A stretch of 64,000 nucleotides of DNA from Litoribrevibacter albus (GTDB lineage Bacteria; Pseudomonadota; Gammaproteobacteria; Pseudomonadales; Litoribrevibacteraceae): the NCBI RefSeq assembly GCF_030159995.1, contig NZ_BSNM01000002.1, positions 186,001-250,000 on the forward strand, written 5' to 3'. The notes under the pieces are model-generated. The model was not told the origin of the DNA, ran no database searches, and saw nothing but the letters and a program-made list of their open reading frames with translations. The position numbers were made by a program, and so were the translations under genes. Positions 53,546-61,123 of the stretch are shown piece by piece. Numbering within the stretch: the stretch's first letter is position 1; every line of letters starts with the position of its first letter.

Positions 53546-54742
53546 TTATTCACCGGCAGTAACACAGGTTTGTGTGTCTTTTGCGATCATCCATTCTTCG
53601 TCGGTATTTACCACGTAGGCTGGGGTTGATCCGGCTTGAGTAATTAAGCCCAATTGGCTCTTACCGGCTAGTTCATTCTGTGATGGGTCGAGTTGGAATC
53701 CGAGAACTGTCAGTTGTTCCAAAACACGCTGACGAATGGATACCGAGTTTTCACCGATGCCACCCGTAAAGATTAATCCGTCCACATGACCCAGAGGCAC
53801 AGCCAACGCCGCAATCTGTTTTGCTAATCGGTAGCAGAACACCTGAATGGCTATTTCGGCCTGTTGGTTACCTTCACTAGCCGCTTGTTCAAGGGTACGC
53901 ATGTCATTGCTTAACCCTGATAAGCCCAGCAAACCACTCTTCTTATTAAGAAGCGTGTTTACTTCATCAATGGTCATCTGAGTTTGGGTGCATAAGAAGT
54001 GATGCAGGCTTGGGTCAACATCGCCACTGCGAGTCCCCATAACCAAACCTTCAAGTGGTGTCAGACCCATTGTGGTATCGACACTTTGACCCGCTTTAAT
54101 GGCTGTGGCACTGCAACCGTTGCCTAAGTGTGCACTGATTAAATTCAGCGAGCTTAATGGTTTCTCAAGTTTTTCAGCCAGAGCCATAGAAACGTATCTA
54201 TGACTGGTGCCGTGGAATCCATAGCGACGAACGCCTTCTTTTTGATAGAGCTCGTAAGGCACTGGATATAGATAAGCCTGGGCCGGCATCGTTTGGTGAA
54301 AGGCGGTATCAAACACTGCGACATGAGGTACCTTATTAAGTAGCTTTTGACTGGAACGAATGCCAATCAGGTTGGCCGGATTATGAAGTGGTGCCAAATG
54401 ATTGCAGCTTTCAATCGCGTTTAGTACATCCTCATTAATAATGGTTGATGCGGTGAAATGTTCACCGCCATGAACAACTCGATGGCCTACTGCCTGAATG
54501 CTGTCTAGCAGATTTTCTTGCTGTAAATAATTTAGGATGGTTTCCAGCGCTTGGTCGTGCTCACCACCACTAATATCAAAGGTCAGCTTGTTTCCATTGG
54601 AGGTTTTAATGGTCACAATGGCTTCTGCATCACCTAAGCGTTCTGCCAACCCGGATATCGGTTGTTCACCACTTTGACTGTTAACGACTGAGAATTTGAG
54701 GGAGGAGCTACCGCAATTGATAACTAAAATATTTGAGCTCAT
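53546..54742 (-). CDS. ackA: Acetate kinase
   Basis: AckA makes ATP and acetate from acetyl phosphate. The 398 residues have the family signatures NILVINCGSSSLKFSV (ASKHA fold), VFDTAFHQTMP, YGFHGTSHRYVS, SAHLGNGCSATAI, MGTRSGDVDPS and FTGGIGENS. It is first in the ackA-pta operon. No Anr site was found upstream. Confidence 0.98.
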   Translation of the reverse strand: MSSNILVINCGSSSLKFSVVNSQSGEQPISGLAERLGDAEAIVTIKTSNGNKLTFDISGGEHDQALETILNYLQQENLLDSIQAVGHRVVHGGEHFTASTIINEDVLNAIESCNHLAPLHNPANLIGIRSSQKLLNKVPHVAVFDTAFHQTMPAQAYLYPVPYELYQKEGVRRYGFHGTSHRYVSMALAEKLEKPLSSLNLISAHLGNGCSATAIKAGQSVDTTMGLTPLEGLVMGTRSGDVDPSLHHFLCTQTQMTIDEVNTLLNKKSGLLGLSGLSNDMRTLEQAASEGNQQAEIAIQVFCYRLAKQIAALAVPLGHVDGLIFTGGIGENSVSIRQRVLEQLTVLGFQLDPSQNELAGKSQLGLITQAGSTPAYVVNTDEEWMIAKDTQTCVTAGE

Positions 54743-54940
54743 AAAGAAAGAAATTCCTCGTATCGAGTAGAATTAGGCGGGTATTCTAATGACAGTTCAA
54801 GACAAGTTAATGATTACCGTCAATGAAAAATACAACAATGAGAAGGAACACCCAGTCTAAAACCAAATTCACTATAGAATAGACAACTGATTAAGATAGT
54901 AGGTTATTCATGTTGCTTTAGACTGTAAACAACTAAAACT

Positions 54941-54949
54941 TGTTATACT
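54941..54949 (+). promoter_or_regulatory. Possible extended -10 promoter of lipoprotein genes
   Basis: TGTTATACT gives a TGN extension with TATACT, about 48 bases before the first lipoprotein ATG. No good -35 is at the right spacing, which fits an extended -10 promoter. Confidence 0.35.
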
Positions 54950-54996
54950 AACAACCACTTATAAGATCTGTAGAAATCAAACTATTGAGGGTTAAG

Positions 54997-55716
54997 ATGA
55001 GAGCATTGTTAATCATGCTTGCGACGTTGACTTTGGTTGCGTGTGCGGCGCCTAAAAAGGAGATCTCAGAAGCTGAACGTCAGCAGCAAGCGGTTCAGTG
55101 GGCGATTTCAGAAGAAGTAAAGCTGCGTCTAGTAGCATCTGATTGTGCTCAGTTGGATGGGATTTTGGAAGCGGCTGCGAATTATGCCGTCCGTGATTGG
55201 CATGTTCGTAACGGAGAGTTGATTCAATCTGCGGATGAACACTTCACTTATCACATGTCGATGTTTAATAACGGCAACTGGGAAGGCGCTACTGCCATGT
55301 CCCAACAAATGGTCTATGCAGCGGTACAGCGTGCGGAACAGGCAGCTCGTCAAATGATTCCGGCAGAATCCAGTGACAAGCGCAGTGTTTGTTTGAAAAC
55401 ACTGGATCAATATAAGCAAGGTGGTTTTGATCTGGTCAAAATTAACCAGGCGATGGCGGCTCAACTGGGAGATCTTAAAAGCAACCGTTCTTTGAAGGAT
55501 GAAAAACTTCGTCTTCAACAAGCGGTTGTTAAAAAAGCACCGCGTTCTGGTCGTTCATTGTACGTTGTTGAAAAGTTTTGGGCCAAGAAAGGGTGTGAGC
55601 GCGGTGCTGTGAGTGTACTTGTGGCAAAATGGCCGGATGAAATTTATCAGGGCAGTTGTAAAAACGAGTCTGTGGTTATTGCCTGTAAGTGGGGCAATTG
55701 TAAGGAGTTAAAGTAG
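54997..55716 (+). CDS. Predicted lipoprotein, unknown
   Basis: A 239-residue lipoprotein. ATG at 54997 follows GAGG by six bases; a TTG at 54985 in frame is rejected. The signal MRALLIMLATLTLVAC ends in the lipobox LVAC, Cys16 being the lipidated residue. The mature protein is helical, with several later Cys residues, two near the C terminus in IACKWGNCKEL, perhaps disulfide-bonded. No domain is recognised. The second lipoprotein gene starts one base after this stop, so they form an operon. Confidence 0.75.
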   Translation: MRALLIMLATLTLVACAAPKKEISEAERQQQAVQWAISEEVKLRLVASDCAQLDGILEAAANYAVRDWHVRNGELIQSADEHFTYHMSMFNNGNWEGATAMSQQMVYAAVQRAEQAARQMIPAESSDKRSVCLKTLDQYKQGGFDLVKINQAMAAQLGDLKSNRSLKDEKLRLQQAVVKKAPRSGRSLYVVEKFWAKKGCERGAVSVLVAKWPDEIYQGSCKNESVVIACKWGNCKELK

Positions 55717-55717
55717 T

Positions 55718-56062
55718 ATGAAATTACGAGTAATGCAGATAAGCATTTTACTCAGTGGCGCGGCGCTGCTATCAGCGTGCGGCGATGACATGCAGTTATT
55801 AAATGATGAAAGAGTGTTGTTTGGCGGATGTCATAATGCCTATCAAATGGTAGTGAAAGGGCAACCTCAAGCGATGTTACGTGCTGATGCTGTTTTTACG
55901 GCCGAAGCGACAGGTGAACACTATCTGACCCTTACCAAAGGGGAAGACGGCTTGGAAGTTGACCTGACAAAGTGTGACTCAGAGTCACTGACTATGTTTG
56001 ATCAGCCTGTTGAATCGATTGAAGGGCCGGCAGGACGAGTGATTGGCAAGCTTATTCGCTAG
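55718..56062 (+). CDS. Small predicted lipoprotein, unknown
   Basis: A 114-residue lipoprotein with signal MKLRVMQISILLSGAALLSAC and lipobox LSAC. The mature part (about 93 residues) includes two Cys and is mostly beta-like. It starts one base after the upstream lipoprotein's stop, with a ribosome-binding sequence (AAGGAG) inside that gene's end. No function is recognised. Confidence 0.75.
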   Translation: MKLRVMQISILLSGAALLSACGDDMQLLNDERVLFGGCHNAYQMVVKGQPQAMLRADAVFTAEATGEHYLTLTKGEDGLEVDLTKCDSESLTMFDQPVESIEGPAGRVIGKLIR

Positions 56063-56140
56063 ACGTTAATTCACTGTAGATTTGGACGGCTATCGTTAAC
56101 GATTTGAACCTTAATGGTTTGACCGTCTTAACAACGAAAA

Positions 56141-56174
56141 AGGGAGATTACCTTCATGGATAATCTCCCTTTTT
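56141..56174 (+). terminator. Terminator of lipoprotein operon
   Basis: Perfect 10-bp stem AGGGAGATTA/TAATCTCCCT with a 10-base loop, then TTTT. Confidence 0.9.
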
Positions 56175-56430
56175 GTTTTCACTGAAAAGTGATCTGTGTT
56201 TTGGACCAAGGTAGATGATCACATTCAACAACCGTTCATCCGGTATCAGACTAATTTCGTATTATTTTGCTGAATTGATTAAAAAGCGATCAATTGTGGT
56301 AGCTGATTCACATATTTTGGTCATTAAATGACCTATTATTCGTTTCGTCAGCTGGTGAACAGTTTGGAGCTTACCTCGGATGGGTAAGCAAGTGGAAGAT
56401 CACAGCTGCAAGAGTGTAAAGATTTAGAAA

Positions 56431-56512
56431 GTCCTCCCGAAAAGGCGACCCACAAGCAATTGTGGCAAGCAAAGTCCTGGTCCCACGTGGATATCCGGAT
56501 TGCCGAAGGAGT
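56431..56512 (+). ncRNA. Probable c-di-GMP-I (GEMM) riboswitch
   Basis: The RNA fits the GEMM-I layout from memory. A first hairpin (56450-56455 with 56460-56465) closes a GNRA tetraloop GCAA. The joining GCAAGCAAAG is followed by a second stem (56473-56477 with 56497-56501), an inner stem (81-83 with 89-91 of block 56400) and a TAT bulge, the GEMM-like GATA bulge position. The 3' part reads CCGGATTGCCGAAGG, as in typical GEMM tails. In Vc2 numbering the GG before the first hairpin is retained at the position that selects c-di-GMP, so c-di-GMP rather than cGAMP is the likelier ligand. This is my alignment by eye. Confidence 0.72.
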
Positions 56513-56520
56513 GATGACCG

Positions 56521-56556
56521 TTGAGGGCTTTCATATGTTGTATAGAGAGTCCTCAA
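56521..56556 (+). promoter_or_regulatory. Expression-platform hairpin before metallopeptidase start
   Basis: TTGAGGGCT (56521-56529) pairs with AGTCCTCAA (56548-56556), nine pairs with one wobble. The 3' arm ends at the base before the ATG (56557) and overlaps part of the GAGAG ribosome-binding site. The motif AGTCCTC also occurs in the aptamer's 5' side (56430), so competition between aptamer and hairpin could switch translation. Confidence 0.55.
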
Positions 56557-58344
56557 ATGAAAAATGCTGTATCTGCGTTCGCGCACACTATTCCTTCGTC
56601 TGTTAAAACCCTTGCTCTAACGTCTGCTGTATCACTGGCAACAATGGGCGCATCAGCAACCACACTTACCAATACAATCGGTCAACAAGACACCTTGGTT
56701 GTGATGGTGAACTTCCAGGACGCGCCAAGCAACATGCCGTTCAACGAAGCAGACGTAGCAAACGCCGTATTCAATCAAGCAAGCGATTTTTTCTACGAGA
56801 ACTCTTATCAACAAACCTGGTTAGCGGGTGATGTGACCGGCTGGCACACCATCGCAATGAGCTCTAGCTCATGTGACACTTACCAAATTCAAGCGTTGGG
56901 CAAACAAGCGGCAGCGGACAGTGGTGTTGATATCTCTGCGTATGACCGTTTTGTGTTCATCATGCCTCAGAACAGCGCTTGTGGTTTCAGCGGTTTGGGT
57001 GACATCGGTACTTACCCTTCAAACTCATGGATCAATGGTTCTATCGACTACAAATTGATTGCTCACGAAATGGGTCATAACTTTGGTCTGACTCACGCAG
57101 GTTCTTTGAACTGTGGTGAATTGGCACTTGGTGCAGACTGTGCCGTGTCTTTGAAAACACACATGTTGGACATCATGGGTAACCTTGACGCCGGTCACTT
57201 CAATGCACACGCAAAAGAACGTCTAGGTTGGTTGCACAACGGTAACATGACCACGGTTGAAGAAAGCGGCAGCTACAGCATGGACGACGTTGAATCAACG
57301 TACGGTGTGAAAGCATTGAAAGTGCGTCGTGGTACAGACGCAGCGGGTCAACCGACTTATTACTATCTGGAAGCGCGTAAGGCACAAGGTCATGATGCTT
57401 TCCTGGCAACCCAAGGTAATGCGGAAGAGGGTATCTCTTTTAGCGTAACCCACGACAGCTATGCAAACGAAGCATTCCAATTGGATATGACGCCGAACAG
57501 CACCAGCTGGGGTGATTTCGATGACGCTGCACTAACTGCAGGTAACAGCTTCACTGACACAGACACTGGCGTAAGCTTCATCACCGATTACGTTGATGCG
57601 TTCGGCGCGGGCGTGACCATCACCTTCGACGGTGCTGCAGCGGCTCCAGCTCCGGTATGTGCACCATCAGCACCTAGCATTGCGGTGATCTCTGGTTCAG
57701 TAACGGCAGCGGCGGGTGACACAGCAAACTACCAAGTAGCGGTAACTAACAACAGCAGCGATGCGTGTGCAGACAGCACCATTAGCCTTCAGGCAGCAGT
57801 ACCAGCAGGTTGGAATGCAGCATGGGCGAACAACAGCGTAACGGTAGCGGCAGGTACCACCAAGACAGTAACTCTAAGCATTGCATCAGCAAGCAACGCA
57901 AACGCAGGTGACTACGTGATTGGTTTGATGGCAGACAGCGTAGAAGGTCAATCAAACTCAGCGGTATACTACACAGTAGAAGCAACAGCAGCAGCGAACA
58001 GTGCTCCAGTTGCAGTAAACGACGCAGTAACCATCACCAGCAAACAAACCGTAACCATCGCAGTATTGGCAAACGATTATGACGCAGAAGGTGATGCATT
58101 GACGGTAATCGAAGTAAGCGGTGCAGCAAAAGGTTCAGTAAGCATCAACAACGACGGTACTGTGACTTATGTTCCTGGTAAGCGCTTCAAAGATGTAGAC
58201 AGCTTCAGCTACACCATCACAGACGGTGACAAGGTAGCGATCGCAACAGTAAGCATTACTCTACAGGCAGACACTACAACTTCAGGTGATACAACAACTG
58301 ACACAACAACTACCAAAGGTGGTAAAGGAGGTAAGAATCGCTAA
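56557..58344 (+). CDS. Secreted metallopeptidase (gametolysin/M6-like) with cadherin-like C-terminal domains
   Basis: A 595-residue secreted protease. ATG at 56557 follows a GAGAG site by seven bases; ATG at 56521-region upstream would be TTG and disrupts the leader. Residues 1-34 form a signal peptide (TLALTSAVSLATMGASA). The catalytic domain (about 40-340) has HEMGHNFGLTHA with the zinc-binding His and Glu residues. An Ig-like domain of the NEW3 type (about 365-480) and a cadherin-like repeat (about 485-565) follow, then a Thr-rich linker and a basic tail ending KGGKGGKNR. A GEMM riboswitch precedes it, so c-di-GMP probably sets its synthesis. Substrate unknown; it might act on matrix or surface proteins. 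Confidence 0.87.
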   Translation: MKNAVSAFAHTIPSSVKTLALTSAVSLATMGASATTLTNTIGQQDTLVVMVNFQDAPSNMPFNEADVANAVFNQASDFFYENSYQQTWLAGDVTGWHTIAMSSSSCDTYQIQALGKQAAADSGVDISAYDRFVFIMPQNSACGFSGLGDIGTYPSNSWINGSIDYKLIAHEMGHNFGLTHAGSLNCGELALGADCAVSLKTHMLDIMGNLDAGHFNAHAKERLGWLHNGNMTTVEESGSYSMDDVESTYGVKALKVRRGTDAAGQPTYYYLEARKAQGHDAFLATQGNAEEGISFSVTHDSYANEAFQLDMTPNSTSWGDFDDAALTAGNSFTDTDTGVSFITDYVDAFGAGVTITFDGAAAAPAPVCAPSAPSIAVISGSVTAAAGDTANYQVAVTNNSSDACADSTISLQAAVPAGWNAAWANNSVTVAAGTTKTVTLSIASASNANAGDYVIGLMADSVEGQSNSAVYYTVEATAAANSAPVAVNDAVTITSKQTVTIAVLANDYDAEGDALTVIEVSGAAKGSVSINNDGTVTYVPGKRFKDVDSFSYTITDGDKVAIATVSITLQADTTTSGDTTTDTTTTKGGKGGKNR

Positions 58345-58382
58345 GATAATTCTCTCTCAACAATACACACTCTAAATAAAAA

Positions 58383-58411
58383 ACGGTGACAGGATGTCAC
58401 CGTTTTTTTTG
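58383..58411. terminator. Terminator after metallopeptidase
   Basis: Stem ACGGTGACA/TGTCACCGT with loop GGA followed by eight T. A run on the other side makes it bidirectional, facing the convergent helicase gene. Confidence 0.95.
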
Positions 58412-58478
58412 TTTGGCGTTTCGCTAGAGCACAAAAGTCCGTAGTGTAACGCCGGTGTTGAGCACAGAGCCCAATCGA

Positions 58479-59747
58479 TTAGCTCTTTTTCCGCTTCAAT
58501 GGCGCCATGCCATCGGCGTTGCCTTTGAAATTGCCAAGCTTAGGTTTAGTCGCCGTTCTCTTTTTGCCTTTTGAATAAGGATTAGCTGATTTCTTCGGTG
58601 CTAAAGGATCATTCTCAAGAGGAATGTAGCGATCCAGATAGTCTCGAATAGCATTAAGCGACTCGGTATCTTTACCTGATGAGACAAAAGATACAGCGGT
58701 GCCCTTGCGTTCAATACGACCCGTTCGACCAATGCGATGGACATAATCCTCTGGCTTAGTTGGCATATCGAAGTTGATTACACGGTTCACGTCTAACACA
58801 TCCAAGCCACGCGCTCCCAGGTCTGTGGTCACAAGTGTGCCTTGCGCAAGGCTTTTGAATTTCAGCATTGCATCTTCGCGTGCATTCTTAGCCATCTTGC
58901 CATGCAAAGAAACTACTTCCAGCCCTTGTTCGTTAAGACGTGCAGAAAGTTGTTCCACCGCAGCGCGTGACGTAATGAAGACGATATTCTTAAGCTTCGA
59001 CTGTTCTTTGATCAGGTGAGTCAGCAGGTCAAATTTCTGAATAATGCCTTTGAGGCGATAGAAATGCTCGGTAATGTTTTCCAGCGGTTGATCCACCGTA
59101 TCGACGATGTGTTCAACCGGCCCAGTCATGACAGTTCGCGCGATTTCCAAGGTATCTGGGTGATCCAGCGTTGCGGAGAACAGCAAGGTTTGTCGTTCTG
59201 CCGGACATTGATCAATGATGTAGTTCAAATCATCCCGAAAACCCATGTCCAGCATACGGTCAGCTTCATCAAGAATCAGTACTTCGAGTCTGCTGTAGTT
59301 AACGATGCCACTTTGAGTGTGATCAATCAGACGACCTGGAGTCGCTATCAAGAAGTCGATAGGTTTCTTTAAGAACTTTTCCTGATCTTTCAGATCTGAC
59401 GCATTGCTCATTAATTCAACACGCAGATTGGTAAAAGTTAAAAGTTCTTTGAGTTTTTTGAATAACTGATGAGCCAATTCTCGGGTTGGACTCATAATTA
59501 AACAACGAGGTCCTCGGACATCTCTTTCGGCAGGCTTAAGAAGACGCTGGGCGACCGGTAGCATAAACGCCAATGATTTTCCTGAGCCGGTACGTGCACA
59601 ACCAATGACATCTTTCTTATTGAGAATGTCGCCAATGACAGCCTCTTGAATTGGGGTTGGCGTTCGGAAACCGTTTACGCTTAACGCTCGGGTAAGGGAG
59701 CGGTCGAGTTGAAAATCTTTAAAGTTGGCAATATCAGAAGAGGTCAT
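58479..59747 (-). CDS. DEAD-box RNA helicase
   Basis: A 422-residue ATP-dependent RNA helicase. The Q motif (FRTPTPIQEAVI), Walker A ARTGSGKS, PTRELA, the DEAD box LDEADRMLDMGF, SAT (LLFSATL) and the C-terminal ARGLD and HRIGRTGR motifs are all present. The tail is short and Lys/Arg-rich (GKKRTATKPKLGNFKGNAD). It is RhlE/SrmB-like in size, but the specific subfamily cannot be assigned. The upstream spacer holds a tandem repeat. Confidence 0.94.
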   Translation of the reverse strand: MTSSDIANFKDFQLDRSLTRALSVNGFRTPTPIQEAVIGDILNKKDVIGCARTGSGKSLAFMLPVAQRLLKPAERDVRGPRCLIMSPTRELAHQLFKKLKELLTFTNLRVELMSNASDLKDQEKFLKKPIDFLIATPGRLIDHTQSGIVNYSRLEVLILDEADRMLDMGFRDDLNYIIDQCPAERQTLLFSATLDHPDTLEIARTVMTGPVEHIVDTVDQPLENITEHFYRLKGIIQKFDLLTHLIKEQSKLKNIVFITSRAAVEQLSARLNEQGLEVVSLHGKMAKNAREDAMLKFKSLAQGTLVTTDLGARGLDVLDVNRVINFDMPTKPEDYVHRIGRTGRIERKGTAVSFVSSGKDTESLNAIRDYLDRYIPLENDPLAPKKSANPYSKGKKRTATKPKLGNFKGNADGMAPLKRKKS

Positions 59748-59840
59748 TCAGTTACTCTGTCTTAGGTCTATGAATCGATGGTTTGAGTAGGTGGCTATTG
59801 TAAAAACTTAGCTATTCCAAGTATTAATTTGCTCAAACAT

Positions 59841-59888
59841 CGTTGTTTGTATTGATCGTTGCTTGTATTAATCGTTGCTTGTATTAAT
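59841..59888. repeat. 16-bp tandem repeat upstream of helicase
   Basis: Three units starting at 59841, 59857 and 59873: CGTTGTTTGTATTGAT, CGTTGCTTGTATTAAT, CGTTGCTTGTATTAAT. The last two are identical. They lie about 95-140 bp upstream of the helicase start. Confidence 0.9.
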
Positions 59889-59994
59889 CGCGATTTACAG
59901 TAATTGCGGCTAAGTATATACCAGTGCAATGAAACTGGCAGCTCGGCGATTTGGGTTAGTAACATTTTCGGCAGATACATGTTCGCTTGATCTG

Positions 59995-60330
59995 TTATCG
60001 GTAGATACTGCCCCGGACGAGAATCCCCGCGAAAATAAGACCCGCACCATTTGCCAGCATGTCGAGCAGCGAGAATGTGCGATACCCACTCAAACCTTGC
60101 AAGACTTCAATAATAAATCCAAAAATCAGTAATGCTGGAAAAAGCCGTGTGAAATATGATGGCTGTGGATAACTCTTGGCCGCAAAGAAACCCAAAATGG
60201 TGTAGTTGGTAAAATGCACCAGCTTATCGAAGTGCGGAATGCCTGAATGCGAAGAGGATGGCATAAGGCATACTACAAGTGTGGCTACCAGTAGGCCATA
60301 TAATGCGCATTTGAAACCTTGAATCTTCAT
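59995..60330 (-). CDS. VanZ family membrane protein
   Basis: A 111-residue integral membrane protein of the VanZ family, with several hydrophobic segments and the family-type FDKLVHFTNYTILGFFA motif and a C-terminal LLDMLANGAGLIFAGILV. VanZ-like proteins are common small membrane proteins of unclear role; the name comes from the teicoplanin-resistance gene but does not imply resistance. Its ATG overlaps the trmO stop by 4 bp, so translation is coupled. Confidence 0.82.
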   Translation of the reverse strand: MKIQGFKCALYGLLVATLVVCLMPSSSHSGIPHFDKLVHFTNYTILGFFAAKSYPQPSYFTRLFPALLIFGFIIEVLQGLSGYRTFSLLDMLANGAGLIFAGILVRGSIYR

Positions 60331-61031
60331 ACCGAGATAATATCCGTTACTAAGATCTGCTTATCCTGGACTCGCCACTTAATGTCCAAATCATAGAGCT
60401 GGATAGAAAAATCATCCCGATTGGCTTTGGCTTTCATGTAAGCAGGCCTTGGGTCTTGTGCCAGCACTTGGTAGATAAATTCGGTTAGGTTTGGGTAACG
60501 GTTTTCTAGGTGAACCAGTTTTGATTCTACTGTGGATGAAAGTTCAACAGACAGTGTCGTTTCCGGGGCTTGTTCAAATATTCCTGCATTGGCCTGTGGT
60601 AACGCATCGCTGTAAGGGATATAGGGCTTAATGTCGAGAATAGGTGTTTGATCAAGAAGGTCGTGTGCGGCAATGTGAAGTTTTACTTGCCCTTGTTTGA
60701 TTTCCAATCCCTTAAATTGAACTACCGATAAGCCAATGTTGTTTGGTCGGAAGTTGGAACGCGTGGCAAAACAGCCGATCTTTTTGTTACCACCCAGTCT
60801 CGGGGGACGAACACTCGGTTTCCACTCCTTATCCGCAGTCTGATGAAAGTAAAACTCAAGCCAAAGGTGTGAATATTGTTCGATGCCTTCAAACGCCTCA
60901 GGGCGATTGTACTTCCCTAGAATTTCTATAACGCCAGATGCATGAGTAACTAATCCCGGTTGTCTGGGGATACCGAACTTTTGTTTGTAGGGAGAATGAA
61001 CGATGCCGATAGGTTCTATGGTCAATTGCAT
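60327..61031 (-). CDS. trmO: tRNA (t6A37) N6-methyltransferase TrmO
   Basis: TrmO (TsaA/YaeB) methylates t6A at position 37 of certain tRNAs using SAM. ATG at 61031 (MQLTIEPIGIVHSPY) gives 234 residues, the normal size; the frame to 61082 adds an unconserved N terminus. Motifs include IGIVHSPYKQKFGIPRQPGL, SHLWLEFYFH, RPPRLGGNKKIGCFATRSNFRPNNIGLSVV and DIKPYIPYSDA. It precedes the VanZ-like gene. The region upstream holds a 15-bp duplication. Confidence 0.94.
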   Translation of the reverse strand: MQLTIEPIGIVHSPYKQKFGIPRQPGLVTHASGVIEILGKYNRPEAFEGIEQYSHLWLEFYFHQTADKEWKPSVRPPRLGGNKKIGCFATRSNFRPNNIGLSVVQFKGLEIKQGQVKLHIAAHDLLDQTPILDIKPYIPYSDALPQANAGIFEQAPETTLSVELSSTVESKLVHLENRYPNLTEFIYQVLAQDPRPAYMKAKANRDDFSIQLYDLDIKWRVQDKQILVTDIISV

Positions 61032-61081
61032 AGTGAGTCTGTGTGGCTGCAAGTATGTCTGGTCGGTGGCAAGGATGGTCA

Positions 61082-61110
61082 ACGATATGGTTGGTGACGA
61101 TATGGTTGGT
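61082..61110. repeat. 15-bp duplication before trmO
   Basis: ACGATATGGTTGGT occurs at 61082-61095 and 61097-61110, a period of 15 bp, in the short spacer between the GGDEF-EAL gene and trmO. Confidence 0.85.
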
Positions 61111-61123
61111 AAAGACAGGGGGC

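Larger units (their letters stand above)
56063..56556. other. Region upstream of metallopeptidase
   Basis: About 490 bp. It contains the terminator of the lipoprotein operon (56141-56174), a hairpin GCTTACC/GGTAAGC (56369-56387), a probable GEMM riboswitch (56431-56512) and a start-codon-adjacent hairpin (56521-56556). A promoter should lie roughly in 56200-56350, but no clear consensus is visible. Confidence 0.6.

Noticed and set aside
56485-56530. Glycine riboswitch (GCCGAAGGAG string)
   Set aside because: The shared string is short; the rest of the glycine aptamer is missing and the GEMM reading explains the whole stretch.
56514-56606. Short leader ORF starting at ATG 56514 just after AAGGAG
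   Set aside because: Only two bases separate AAGGAG from the ATG, it overlaps the metallopeptidase start out of frame, and AAGGAG is explained by the aptamer stem.
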